A DNA stretch of 34,144 nt from Bacteriovoracaceae bacterium (GTDB lineage: Bacteria > Bdellovibrionota > Bacteriovoracia > Bacteriovoracales > Bacteriovoracaceae): assembly GCA_016784965.1 (NCBI GenBank), contig JADHTQ010000048.1:1-34144 (forward strand), read 5' to 3'. The translations under genes were made by a program, and so were the position numbers. Position 1 is the stretch's first letter; each line of letters opens with the position of its first letter. The notes beneath the pieces are model-generated. The model was not told the DNA's origin. It ran no database searches and was given only the letters and a program-made list of their open reading frames with translations. This document shows, piece by piece, positions 24,165 to 32,688 of this stretch.

Positions 24165-25166
24165 GTGAAAACGCAACATTTAACTTGGACCCAAGAATAT
24201 CTACAAAATTGTCGGCAGATGAACAAATCAACTTTAACTATAAAAAATTATCGCGCAGATTTATTTAAATTTATCAACTGGTTTGAGCTCACACACAATG
24301 CCACAATTGACAAGGCCAATGGGAATACAGTCACAGAATACAAATCATTTTTAACAACAGGTGGCACCGTTTTTAAAAAAAATGGAACACTGAAAATTTG
24401 CCTTTTTTTCCTCAAAAAAAACTTCCTTAAAATTTGGGGATTTTTGCTCAAAAAACCGCTAAATTTTGATCAAAATCCAAGGCCTGTGATGTTGCAAAAG
24501 CCTCTGTCTGTAAGCTCCAGAAGACGTCACCTTTCATCTGTTAAAAATTATTTTGAATACTTAAAGCAGGTCAATGAAGACAAAAGTGGCCTTTTTTTAA
24601 AAAATCCAGTTAAAACCAAATTACACGCAATCAAATTAAAAGATATCGACGTACAAAGCACCCGTCTTTTAACAGCAGATGATTGGAGTAAAATTTCAGA
24701 GTCAGTGTATCGCTTGCGCCTTAAGCTTATTGTAAATCTGCTATATTGGGGAGGACTTAGAATTTCTGAGCTTGCAAATTTAAAAACTTCCAACTTTGAT
24801 GAATTAAACCAAACGATCACTTTTGCCAGAAAAGGTGGATATATCCACGTTTTAAAGGTTCAAAAGGCACGCAAAATTTTCACATTGTTTAAGGCCTTTA
24901 TCGCTACAAAAAACAACTCCGATGTGTACTTATTTGCCTACAAAGAGAATAAACCTCCGTCTGATCGAGCACTTTATAATATAATAATGAAGATACTAAC
25001 AAGAGCTAACTGTTCAAAAGGCCTATCCCCACATAGCTTCAGGAAGGCCTGTGCCACTAATTTGTATCGAAAAACTAAAGACTTGTTGCTTGTCAGAGAT
25101 TACCTAAACCATCACGACGCTAAAATTACCCAAAGTTACATTGATATTAGGGTAGATAGTTCTTAA
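24165..25166 (+). CDS. Tyrosine recombinase (XerC/XerD-like) with an insert
   Basis: Site-specific recombinase of 333 residues. The catalytic set is complete: Arg in WGGLRISEL, Lys in ARKGGYIH, His-x-x-Arg in SPHSFRKACATNLY, His in LNHHDAKITQSYI and the nucleophile Tyr in the same helix. The N-terminal SAM-like domain (TLTIKNYRADLFKFINWF) is interrupted at about residues 66-108 by an insert rich in Lys, Phe and Leu, containing an imperfect 12-residue repeat (LKICLFFLKKNF then LKIWGFLLKKPL). The start is a GTG with no strong ribosome binding site. It may be a chromosome dimer-resolving Xer or the integrase of a small element; no attachment site or second recombinase is seen here. It is followed after 50 bp by the cyclic-nucleotide-binding-fold gene. 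Confidence 0.85.
   Translation: MKTQHLTWTQEYLQNCRQMNKSTLTIKNYRADLFKFINWFELTHNATIDKANGNTVTEYKSFLTTGGTVFKKNGTLKICLFFLKKNFLKIWGFLLKKPLNFDQNPRPVMLQKPLSVSSRRRHLSSVKNYFEYLKQVNEDKSGLFLKNPVKTKLHAIKLKDIDVQSTRLLTADDWSKISESVYRLRLKLIVNLLYWGGLRISELANLKTSNFDELNQTITFARKGGYIHVLKVQKARKIFTLFKAFIATKNNSDVYLFAYKENKPPSDRALYNIIMKILTRANCSKGLSPHSFRKACATNLYRKTKDLLLVRDYLNHHDAKITQSYIDIRVDSS
24393..24464 (+). repeat. Imperfect 36-bp tandem repeat inside the recombinase gene
   Basis: Two adjacent units both begin AAAATTTG (24393 and 24429) and share a T-run, then CTC and an A-run. About 24 of 36 positions match. The period is a multiple of three, so the reading frame is kept and the protein shows a 12-residue imperfect repeat. 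Confidence 0.65.
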
Positions 25167-25216
25167 AATTATTAGTAGACTGTATTATAGGGCCTAATAA
25201 ACAGGAATTATTTTTT

Positions 25217-25681
25217 ATGGCAGAAAAAAACACGGTTTCAACTTTTGGTGAAGGCCAATTTCTTTTTAAACAGGGCGACCAAGGGGGCGAGCTCTACGTC
25301 ATTAAGTCTGGTGAGGTAGAATTAACAGTCATCGATATCCACTCAGGGGAGCAAGTGATCGTTGCCGTCGTGACAGCACCGACAGTTTTAGGCACTATGA
25401 CCTTTTTAGAAGGAGACAAGCGGTCGGCCACTGCCAGGGCAAAATCTACCGTTACCTGCACCGTTGTCAATCAGGAGCAAAGACAAGAGTTACTAAAACA
25501 GACTCCTCCTTGGTTAAAATCGCTTTTAAAAGACATGTCTTCTAATCTACGAGCTTTAAATTCAAAATACTCAAAACTTACAAAAGAGTACGAAGCACTC
25601 AAACAAGAACACGAAACGCTACAAAAAAGAGTAGAATATCAAAGAAAATATTTAGAACAATCAACTGCATCCAATAAGTAA
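25217..25681 (+). CDS. Cyclic-nucleotide-binding-fold protein with coiled-coil tail
   Basis: Protein of 154 residues. Residues about 1-105 form a cNMP-binding beta roll (GEGQFLFKQGDQGGELYVIKSG, GTMTFLEGDKRSATARA). The phosphate-binding cassette has the Arg but the usual Glu of G-E-(L/M) is Thr, so nucleotide binding may be lost or altered. Residues about 115-150 form a coiled coil (SKLTKEYEALKQEHETLQKR). There is no DNA-binding HTH, so it is not a CRP-type transcription factor by itself. AGGAA precedes the ATG. It is followed after 15 bp by the HicB-like gene, so the two form an operon. Confidence 0.85.
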   Translation: MAEKNTVSTFGEGQFLFKQGDQGGELYVIKSGEVELTVIDIHSGEQVIVAVVTAPTVLGTMTFLEGDKRSATARAKSTVTCTVVNQEQRQELLKQTPPWLKSLLKDMSSNLRALNSKYSKLTKEYEALKQEHETLQKRVEYQRKYLEQSTASNK

Positions 25682-25696
25682 GCTAGGAGGGGCAAA

Positions 25697-26080
25697 ATGC
25701 TAAAATATAAAGGAATATTAGGCAGAGTTACTTATGACGATGATAAAGAAACGTTTTATGGCAAACTCGTGGGTATCGCAGATAACATTACCTTTGAAAC
25801 AATCGATATTGGCGACATTGAGTATGAGTTTCAAGTTGCAGTAAACGACTACCTCGAAGCATGTCAATCAAGAGGCATTAACCCAAATGTAGACCTCTCA
25901 AGTGAAATCATGATTAATATTGGGCAACAGAGACACCGAGATATTTTAAAAATTACAAAATTAAAAGATATTGAGCTAAGTGAGTGGCTGCTTGAGGCCA
26001 TTGATGAGAAGCTAAAGCGCGACGCCTATGATGTTGTGGACTCATCAAAAATCGACAAAAGTGCACTTAATTTCTCCTAA
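25697..26080 (+). CDS. HicB-like protein without an adjacent HicA
   Basis: Protein of 127 residues. The N-terminal part (YKGILGRVTYDDDKETFYGKLVGI, then ITFETIDIGDIEYEFQVAVNDYLEAC) matches HicB antitoxins, whose partially degraded RNase-H-like fold is followed by a small DNA-binding region. The C-terminal part (KDIELSEWLLEAIDEKLKRD) would form the ribbon-helix-helix or dimerisation helices. No HicA toxin (about 60 residues with a conserved His) is encoded on either side, so this is an orphan HicB or a family member with another role, for instance as a transcription regulator. AGGAGG precedes the start. Family assignment is fairly strong. Confidence 0.8.
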   Translation: MLKYKGILGRVTYDDDKETFYGKLVGIADNITFETIDIGDIEYEFQVAVNDYLEACQSRGINPNVDLSSEIMINIGQQRHRDILKITKLKDIELSEWLLEAIDEKLKRDAYDVVDSSKIDKSALNFS

Positions 26081-26157
26081 CTTATAATGATACATTTTCA
26101 TAATTTCCTTAGTTAAATAGTCTCTTAACCTTTTAACTATAGGCACTTAGGTCCCCG

Positions 26158-26177
26158 TTTGTGAAAAAAATCACAAA
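26158..26177. promoter_or_regulatory. Perfect CRP-consensus palindrome upstream of the M4 protease
   Basis: The arms TTTGTGA and TCACAAA flank six A residues, containing the exact CRP core TGTGA-N6-TCACA. A possible promoter follows, with TTGCCA at 26184 and an AT-rich -10 region around 26205-26212. The site lies in the 163 bp between the hicB-like gene and the protease start. A CRP-family activator is the likely ligand; the regulator gene is not in this window. Confidence 0.65.
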
Positions 26178-26243
26178 AAAAGTTTGCCATAACAAAATTG
26201 CTTTGATAAATTTTTGGGCAAGTTTTTAACAAAAAGGAATTGT

Positions 26244-28160
26244 ATGAAAAAACGCTTTGTCTCTGTCCTCGTAACCCCCCTTGTTCTTTTAACATTTTTT
26301 GCTTTTATCTCTTTTGACACTACTAAATCTTCACCAAACAAAATTAATTCTTCGGATCAATTAAATGTTGATTTAAAAAGTAGTTCTGCAAAAACACCTT
26401 TGACGCATGGAGCCCATGTCAAAGCAAGCTTAAAAAAATCTAAGACTGATTTCAAAGATTTCAATGCATCTGATAATTTATTTTTAATTAATAAAGAATA
26501 TTTAGACCAAAATGTTGCGGTCAATGACCAGCATTCTGCCGCCCAATATATAACAAATTATCTACAGGCCAAATTTCCTAAAACTTTTAACATTTCGGGG
26601 TCTTTTTTAAGTCACGAAAAAAATAAAGTTGATCAATTGGGCAATCAAGTATTTCGCTTTGGACAAGTCTACCAAGGTGTGCCTGTATTTGCTCATCAAA
26701 TAGCATTGCAAGTAAATAAACTTGGAAAACCATCTCTGCTCTACGGAGTTGTCACTCCAAACATAAACGTTGCAACAACACCAAAGTTGCAAGCAAGCGA
26801 GATCGTCGAAAAGTTTGCCTCAAACCGTCAAATTAATATAGAAAACATTGAAGTTTATAAAGCACCTAAGCTTCAGATCTACGTCGATAAAAACAACAAA
26901 TCATCTTTGGTATATAACTCAGTCATGAGATTTCATAAATCAAATAAGGGTATGGATGTTCAAGAAGTGTTCATATCAGCAAATACCGGTGAACTCGTAA
27001 GTTCCATCAGTCGAGTGCACAGCTCAATGGAGCCCGATATATATGACTACCAAGGTGGATGTGTTTCTAACGAAATGATGGGTAGATTATCTAGGTCTCC
27101 ACAAAGTAGTATGATTCAAGAGGAAATCCTAAGCGAATTAACTCAAAATCAAGCATTAGATGACGAGGGTGACTCTGCCGCAACTGCTGCTTATGAAAAC
27201 TATAGGATGACATATTGGTTTTTTAAGCACATGTTTGGCAGAGACTCGTATGACAATCGCGGTACAAAATTGCCCGTTGTCATCCATATCAGTGTAGAAA
27301 AGTCAAATGGGCCAAACGCCCATCCCCCAAGTAGGATGCCACCAAGAAGAAGGCCTAGAGGTCCAATGGGACCACAAAGAGGACCCATGTATGGCCCAGG
27401 ACCTTATGGCAGGCCCCCAATGGCAGGTCCTAGAATGATGAATACATATCCTTCACGCTGCTCTAAAAACCAGATTATGTTTATTCCCGACCTCGTTCTT
27501 TTATTGTTCGGAGATGGCGATGGCAACAAGATGAGATACCCCGTTAAATCTTTAGATATTTTCTCTCACGAATTCACCCATAGCATTACATGGTTTGAGT
27601 CGGCCCTCGTGTACAGAGATGCATCTGGTGCCATTAATGAGTCGCTTTCAGATATTTTTTCGGCCGGTGCTGAGGCATTTGCTGACTCCGGCGGTGGTGA
27701 AGACGGCTTACCTGAGGGTGGCCTGGTAGCTAATTCTAAAACTTGGGTTCTTGGAGAAGACACGATTGATAGCTCTATGCTTAGGCACATGAACAATCCA
27801 ACCCAAGATCGCCAAAGTGCAGATGACTACCGACAAGCAAGAATGGGAAGAGAAGATAACGGCCACGTTCATTCTAACTCTGGCATCATGAACTTGTCTT
27901 TTTACCTTCTGTCTGAAGGTGGCGCACATCCTCGCAATAATACAGATGTCGAAGTAAATGGAATTGGCATCGAAAAAGCACTACAAATATATTATCATTC
28001 CTCCACGAATCTCTTCATAAAGCACACAAACTTTGTAATGGCGCGTGATCTCCTGGCGCGCTCTGCAGAGGATCTCTATGGGCACTGCTCAGAAGAGTGG
28101 ATTGCTGTGCACAAATCGTTTGATGCTGTAAACGTTCCAGGTGACTGGTACTGCCAATAG
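26244..28160 (+). CDS. M4 (thermolysin-like) zinc metalloprotease
   Basis: Exported protease of 638 residues with a signal peptide (RFVSVLVTPLVLLTFFAFIS). A propeptide with FTP/PepSY character (DQLGNQVFRFGQVYQGVPVF) precedes the catalytic domain. Zinc ligands and catalytic residues are His442-Glu443-x-x-His446 in SHEFTHS, Glu466 in GAINESLSD and His543 in GHVHSNSG. Between the first strand of the domain and FGDGDG an insert rich in Pro, Arg, Gly and Met (about residues 355-405) is unlike ordinary M4 enzymes. The ATG at 26244 has AAAGGAA before it; an upstream in-frame TTG at 26214 is unlikely. A perfect CRP-consensus palindrome lies upstream. It probably degrades extracellular or prey proteins; the target is inferred. 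Confidence 0.92.
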   Translation: MKKRFVSVLVTPLVLLTFFAFISFDTTKSSPNKINSSDQLNVDLKSSSAKTPLTHGAHVKASLKKSKTDFKDFNASDNLFLINKEYLDQNVAVNDQHSAAQYITNYLQAKFPKTFNISGSFLSHEKNKVDQLGNQVFRFGQVYQGVPVFAHQIALQVNKLGKPSLLYGVVTPNINVATTPKLQASEIVEKFASNRQINIENIEVYKAPKLQIYVDKNNKSSLVYNSVMRFHKSNKGMDVQEVFISANTGELVSSISRVHSSMEPDIYDYQGGCVSNEMMGRLSRSPQSSMIQEEILSELTQNQALDDEGDSAATAAYENYRMTYWFFKHMFGRDSYDNRGTKLPVVIHISVEKSNGPNAHPPSRMPPRRRPRGPMGPQRGPMYGPGPYGRPPMAGPRMMNTYPSRCSKNQIMFIPDLVLLLFGDGDGNKMRYPVKSLDIFSHEFTHSITWFESALVYRDASGAINESLSDIFSAGAEAFADSGGGEDGLPEGGLVANSKTWVLGEDTIDSSMLRHMNNPTQDRQSADDYRQARMGREDNGHVHSNSGIMNLSFYLLSEGGAHPRNNTDVEVNGIGIEKALQIYYHSSTNLFIKHTNFVMARDLLARSAEDLYGHCSEEWIAVHKSFDAVNVPGDWYCQ

Positions 28161-28170
28161 GCGGTACCAG
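28145..28170 (+). terminator. Stem-loop at the end of the M4 protease gene
   Basis: CTGGTACTGCC and GGCGGTACCAG pair over 11 bp, one of them a G-T wobble, around the loop AATA. The loop contains the first two bases of the TAG stop codon. The sequence after it is C/T-rich and not a clean T-run, so termination may be partial or the stem may protect the mRNA end. Confidence 0.55.
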
Positions 28171-28220
28171 CTCCCTCCTTAACAGTCCCCTTAATCCATT
28201 AAAGTTGCTATTTAGCAGTT

Positions 28221-28240
28221 ATTTTGTTAAATTACAAAAT
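28221..28240. promoter_or_regulatory. Perfect 7-N6-7 palindrome upstream of the aconitase gene
   Basis: The arms ATTTTGT and ACAAAAT are exact reverse complements separated by six bases, 38 bp before the aconitase start. A second small inverted repeat, TGCTA-TT-TAGCA, precedes it. A dimeric regulator of the TCA-cycle cluster could bind here; which one is unknown. Confidence 0.45.
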
Positions 28241-28277
28241 CTTACACGGTAACTATCCAGAATAAGGGGATAATTCA

Positions 28278-30545
28278 ATGGACATTGATACTACAAAGCA
28301 ACTTTTAGACGCTGTTTACGCACGTAGTCGCAAAAATTTAAAACTAGTGCGGGAAAAACTTGGCAAACCATTAACTCTAGCTGAAAAAATATTACTTTCT
28401 CATTTAGATAATCCACAGAAGCAGGAATTAGAAAGAGGAAAATCATTTTTACTACTTAGGCCTGACAGAGTCGCCATGCAAGATGTGACTGGGCAAATGG
28501 CACTTTTGCAATTTATGACAACTGGGAAGCAAAGCACTGCCGTCCCGACCACAGTTCACTGCGATCATCAATTAATCGGCCAATTTGGTGCAGACAAAGA
28601 TCTGGCATTATCAAATAAAGACAACTTAGAAGTTTATGATTTTTTAAGATCGGCAACTAGTAAATATGGTATTGGTTTTTGGGGACCAGGTGCCGGTATT
28701 ATCCATCAGGTAGTACTTGAAAACTATGCATTTCCAGGTGGCTTGATGATTGGAACTGACTCTCATACACCAAATGCAGGCGGCATCGGCATGATTGCTT
28801 GTGGTGTTGGAGGAATGGATGCAGTCGACGTTATGGCCGGTATGCCTTGGGAGTTAAAATTTCCAAAAGTGCTCGGCGTGAAACTAACTGGAGAGTTAAA
28901 GGGGTGGACTGCACCCAAAGATGTTATCTTAAAACTTCTGGGCATTTTAACCGTCAAAGGCGGCACAAATAAAATAATTGAATACTTTGGTGAAGGAACA
29001 AAATCCATAAGCTGTACTGGAAAAGCAACCATAACAAACATGGGTGCAGAGCTTGGGGCCACCACTTCAGTATTTCCTTTTGATCAATCAATGCAAAACT
29101 ACTTAAGATCTACTGCTCGAGAAGATCTACTTGAGTCCATAACTAAAAACGCTGACCTCTTTTGTGCAGACAGTGAAGTATGTGACAACCCTGACAAGTA
29201 CTATGATGAAGTAATTGAGATTGACCTGTCGACTCTTGAGCCCCACGTAGTTGGACCCCATACTCCGGATTTGGCAAGACCAATCAGTCAATTAAAAGAG
29301 GAAGCCAAACAAAAAGGATTTGCTTTAAATTTAACAGCTGCCTTAATTGGCAGTTGTACTAACTCATCATATGAGGATTTAGGCAGAGCTGCAGATATTG
29401 CCCAGCAGGCCCTCGACAATAATATAAAACTAAAGTCTCTTTTGGCCGTCTCCCCTGGTAGCGACCAAGTCTATGCCACCATCGAAAAAGAAGGCTGGGT
29501 TGAAACATTTGAAAAACTAGGTGGTATCTTTTATACCAATTCTTGTGGGCCATGTATTGGTCAATGGAAGCGAAATGATATTACAAAGGGCGAGAAAAAC
29601 TCAATTATTACCAGTTTCAATAGAAACTTTAAGGCCCGAAATGATGGCAGCCCCAATACTGAAGCTTTCATTGCAGGACCAGAGCTTGTGCTGGCCATGG
29701 GACTTAGTGGTCGTTTAGATTTTGATCCTACCAAAGATGAGTTGACTACTGAAGATGGAAAGAGTGTAGTGCTTAGACCACCTGTTCGAGGTGCGGCCCT
29801 TCCTGAAAATGGTTTTGTCAAAACCGGCAGAGGCTATGAAGCTCCTCCAAGCGATGGTAGCAATATCACAGTCAAGGTAGATCGGGGCTCAGATAGACTT
29901 CAGTTAATCGATCCATTCGCCCCTTGGGATGGCAAAGATTTTGAAAAATTGCCAGTTTTACTAAAGGCCAAAGGCAAGTGCACAACAGACCATATCTCCC
30001 CTGCTGGCCCCTGGCTAAAATACCGAGGCCACCTTGATAAAATAAGTGATAATATGTTTTTAGGTGCCAATAATACATTTTGTGAGACTCCAGGCGAGGC
30101 AATTAATCAACTTACAGGCAAGCAGGACAAAATTCCAGTTGTCGCCAGAAACTATAAAAGTCAATCCAAGCGCTGGGTTGCAGTTGGAGATGATAACTAT
30201 GGAGAGGGCTCAAGTAGAGAGCACGCTGCCATGTCTCCTCGCTACTTAGGAGCTGCTGCGGTAATTGTTAGAAGCTTTGCAAGAATTCACGAGACTAATC
30301 TCAAAAAACAAGGAGTGCTTCCACTGGTCTTCACCAAACCTGAAGACTACGATTTAATAGACAAAATGGACACTGTATCGATTATAAATTTAGATAGTCT
30401 TAAACCAAACACAGACCTTACAGCAATAATTAATCATGCAGATGGCAGCAGTCATCAAATTGCTCTCACTCATACTTTAAATAATGAGCAGTGTGAGTGG
30501 TTTAAGGCGGGATCTGCACTAAGTATGTTAAAAAATAAATCTTAA
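28278..30545 (+). CDS. acn: Aconitate hydratase, mitochondrial type
   Basis: TCA-cycle enzyme of 755 residues that interconverts citrate and isocitrate in the cytoplasm. The three [4Fe-4S] ligands are visible: Cys in LIGSCTNSSYEDL and two in TNSCGPCIGQW. Substrate-site segments include TTVHCDHQLI, GTDSHTPNAGG and GEGSSREHAA. The length and sequence match the mitochondrial type of aconitase rather than bacterial AcnA (about 890) or AcnB (about 865). The ribosome binding site AAGGGGA has 7 nt spacing. sucC follows after 29 bp, so acn, sucC, sucD and the CoA-binding gene form a TCA-cycle operon, with a candidate operator 38 bp upstream. Confidence 0.96.
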   Translation: MDIDTTKQLLDAVYARSRKNLKLVREKLGKPLTLAEKILLSHLDNPQKQELERGKSFLLLRPDRVAMQDVTGQMALLQFMTTGKQSTAVPTTVHCDHQLIGQFGADKDLALSNKDNLEVYDFLRSATSKYGIGFWGPGAGIIHQVVLENYAFPGGLMIGTDSHTPNAGGIGMIACGVGGMDAVDVMAGMPWELKFPKVLGVKLTGELKGWTAPKDVILKLLGILTVKGGTNKIIEYFGEGTKSISCTGKATITNMGAELGATTSVFPFDQSMQNYLRSTAREDLLESITKNADLFCADSEVCDNPDKYYDEVIEIDLSTLEPHVVGPHTPDLARPISQLKEEAKQKGFALNLTAALIGSCTNSSYEDLGRAADIAQQALDNNIKLKSLLAVSPGSDQVYATIEKEGWVETFEKLGGIFYTNSCGPCIGQWKRNDITKGEKNSIITSFNRNFKARNDGSPNTEAFIAGPELVLAMGLSGRLDFDPTKDELTTEDGKSVVLRPPVRGAALPENGFVKTGRGYEAPPSDGSNITVKVDRGSDRLQLIDPFAPWDGKDFEKLPVLLKAKGKCTTDHISPAGPWLKYRGHLDKISDNMFLGANNTFCETPGEAINQLTGKQDKIPVVARNYKSQSKRWVAVGDDNYGEGSSREHAAMSPRYLGAAAVIVRSFARIHETNLKKQGVLPLVFTKPEDYDLIDKMDTVSIINLDSLKPNTDLTAIINHADGSSHQIALTHTLNNEQCEWFKAGSALSMLKNKS

Positions 30546-30574
30546 AAAACTATAAACAGGCCACGGAGGACAAC

Positions 30575-31741
30575 ATGAATATCCATGAGTATCAAGCAAA
30601 ACAACTGTTTAAAAGTTACGGCATCAATGTTCCAAATGGGCAGATGGCAACAACTAAACAAGAAGCAGTCAACATTTACACCCAGTTAAATGTAGAATCA
30701 GTAGTCGTAAAAGCACAGGCCCACACTGGCGGTCGCGGAAAAGCAGGAGGCGTTAAGCTAGTTAGCTCTGCATCTGCCGTAGAAGAGGCGTCTGATCAAA
30801 TTTTAGGGATGACTCTTGTCACCAAGCAGACAGGTGCCGAGGGAAAACTTATTGAAAAAGTTTTAGTCGAAGAGACCAGTCAAATTGAGCGAGAGATATA
30901 TCTATCTTTACTAGTTGATCGAGAAACGGCAAACGTTGTCTGTGTTGCCAGCAAAGAAGGTGGAACCGAAATTGAAGAGCTCGCAGAGCACTCCCCTGAA
31001 AAAATTGCCAAAGAGTATATCTCAATCCACACCGGCATTAGATCTTTTCACATCAACGCTCTTGCCAAACAGCTCGAAATTCCAAAACCTTTGATGAAAG
31101 AATTTCGCTCATTTTGTCAAAACTTATATTACCTATTTATAACTCATGACTGTTCCATGGTGGAAATTAACCCACTGGTTATCACAAAAGATCAACACAT
31201 AATTGCTCTTGATGGAAAAGTAGGCTTTGATGATAATGCTCTTTATCGCCACAGTGAAATCCAAAAACTTAGAGATGAAAAAGAAGAAGATCCACGTGAA
31301 GCACAAGCTGCCCAAGAAGGCTTTAGCTACGTCAGCTTAGATGGCAACATCGGCTGCATGGTTAACGGTGCAGGCCTTGCCATGGGAACCATGGACATGA
31401 TTAAATCATTTGGTGGAGAGCCTGCAAACTTCTTAGATGTTGGTGGAAGTGCCGATGCCCAAAAGGTTGCATCTGCTTTTAAGTTGATCTTATCTGATGA
31501 AAGTGTAAAAGCAGTACTTGTCAACATCTTTGGTGGAATTATGAAGTGTGACGTAATTGCCGAAGGTCTAATTACTGCAGTTAAAGAGCTCAATGTCTCA
31601 ATCCCATTAGTTGTTCGCCTTGAGGGCACCAATGTGGAAATTGGTAAAAAAATACTAGAGAACTCGGGGCTTAAAATACAGGCAGCATCTACATTTGCAA
31701 AAGCTGCAAGACAAGTAGTTCAACTGGCAAACCAAGCTTAA
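30575..31741 (+). CDS. sucC: Succinyl-CoA synthetase subunit beta
   Basis: ADP-forming succinate-CoA ligase beta subunit of 388 residues, the usual length. It begins NIHEYQAKQLFKSYG and contains the ATP-grasp elements GGRGKAGGVKL, EINPLV and DGKVGFDDNALYRH. The C-terminal ligase domain has FLDVGGSADAQKV. With SucD it converts succinyl-CoA to succinate while forming ATP. GGAGG precedes the ATG. It lies between acn and sucD in the same direction with short gaps. Confidence 0.97.
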   Translation: MNIHEYQAKQLFKSYGINVPNGQMATTKQEAVNIYTQLNVESVVVKAQAHTGGRGKAGGVKLVSSASAVEEASDQILGMTLVTKQTGAEGKLIEKVLVEETSQIEREIYLSLLVDRETANVVCVASKEGGTEIEELAEHSPEKIAKEYISIHTGIRSFHINALAKQLEIPKPLMKEFRSFCQNLYYLFITHDCSMVEINPLVITKDQHIIALDGKVGFDDNALYRHSEIQKLRDEKEEDPREAQAAQEGFSYVSLDGNIGCMVNGAGLAMGTMDMIKSFGGEPANFLDVGGSADAQKVASAFKLILSDESVKAVLVNIFGGIMKCDVIAEGLITAVKELNVSIPLVVRLEGTNVEIGKKILENSGLKIQAASTFAKAARQVVQLANQA

Positions 31742-31777
31742 AAAGAAGACTTAAAAAAAAAGAAGAAGGAGGCATAC

Positions 31778-32650
31778 ATGGCCATTTTATTAGATAATAA
31801 TTCAAAAGTACTAATCCAAGGAATCACAGGAAAGCATGGCCTTTTTCATGCAAAAGGATGTGCAGAATATGGCACAAATATCGTCGGAGGCGTAACTCCA
31901 GGCAAAGGTGGAACATTTGTAGAAGACTTTGCTGTATTTGACTCAGTCGCAGAGGGAAAGCAAAAAACCGGTGCCAACGTCAGCTGCATATTTGTACCCG
32001 CCCCATTTTGTTATGATGCTTTAATCGAAGCAATTGACGCTGAGATGGAGCTTGTCATCTGTATCACCGAAGGTGTACCTGTCCTCGACATGGTAAAAGT
32101 AAAAAACTATTTAAAAGGTAAAAAGACCAAACTCATAGGCCCAAACTGCCCAGGAATTATCTCACCAGGTATGGGCAAAGTAGGCATTATGCCCGGCTAT
32201 ATCCATAAGCAAGGAAATGTCGGCATCATCTCTAGAAGTGGAACCCTTACCTACGAAGCAGTTCATCAAGTAGGTGCCGCTGGCTTTGGCCAATCAACTT
32301 GTATCGGTATCGGCGGCGACCCTGTGCGAGGCCTTGGATTTATTGAGTGTTTGGAGTTATTTAACGATGACCCAGACACAGATGCGATCGTTTTAATCGG
32401 CGAAATCGGTGGCAATGATGAAGAGCAAGCGGCCCAATGGATTAAGAAAAATTGCAAGAAAAAAGTTGTAAGCTTTTTTGCTGGAAGAACGGCGCCCAAA
32501 GGAAAAAGAATGGGCCACGCCGGTGCAATTATTTCCGGAAAAGGCGGCACTGCTGAAAGCAAGATTGAAGCGATGAAAGAAGCCGGAGTACCAGTTGCAG
32601 ATCGTGCCAGTGATATTGGTAAAACACTTCTTGAGGCCATGAATGGTTAA
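31778..32650 (+). CDS. sucD: Succinyl-CoA synthetase subunit alpha
   Basis: Alpha subunit of 290 residues, the family's usual length. The N-terminal CoA-binding domain reads [15 protein letters not shown] and [10 protein letters not shown]. The phosphorylated His lies in [18 protein letters not shown], and [11 protein letters not shown] is also present. It forms the phosphohistidine intermediate and binds CoA, pairing with the beta subunit encoded just upstream (36 bp gap). AAGGAGG precedes the start codon. Confidence 0.97.
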   Translation: MAILLDNNSKVLIQGITGKHGLFHAKGCAEYGTNIVGGVTPGKGGTFVEDFAVFDSVAEGKQKTGANVSCIFVPAPFCYDALIEAIDAEMELVICITEGVPVLDMVKVKNYLKGKKTKLIGPNCPGIISPGMGKVGIMPGYIHKQGNVGIISRSGTLTYEAVHQVGAAGFGQSTCIGIGGDPVRGLGFIECLELFNDDPDTDAIVLIGEIGGNDEEQAAQWIKKNCKKKVVSFFAGRTAPKGKRMGHAGAIISGKGGTAESKIEAMKEAGVPVADRASDIGKTLLEAMNG

Positions 32651-32688
32651 TAACATAAACTTAACATGTGAACAACGGATCTTTAAAT

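Noticed and set aside
25682-26243. HicA toxin partner for the HicB-like gene
   Set aside because: I looked on both sides for a frame of about 60 residues with the conserved His and found none. The only upstream neighbour is the cNMP-fold gene.
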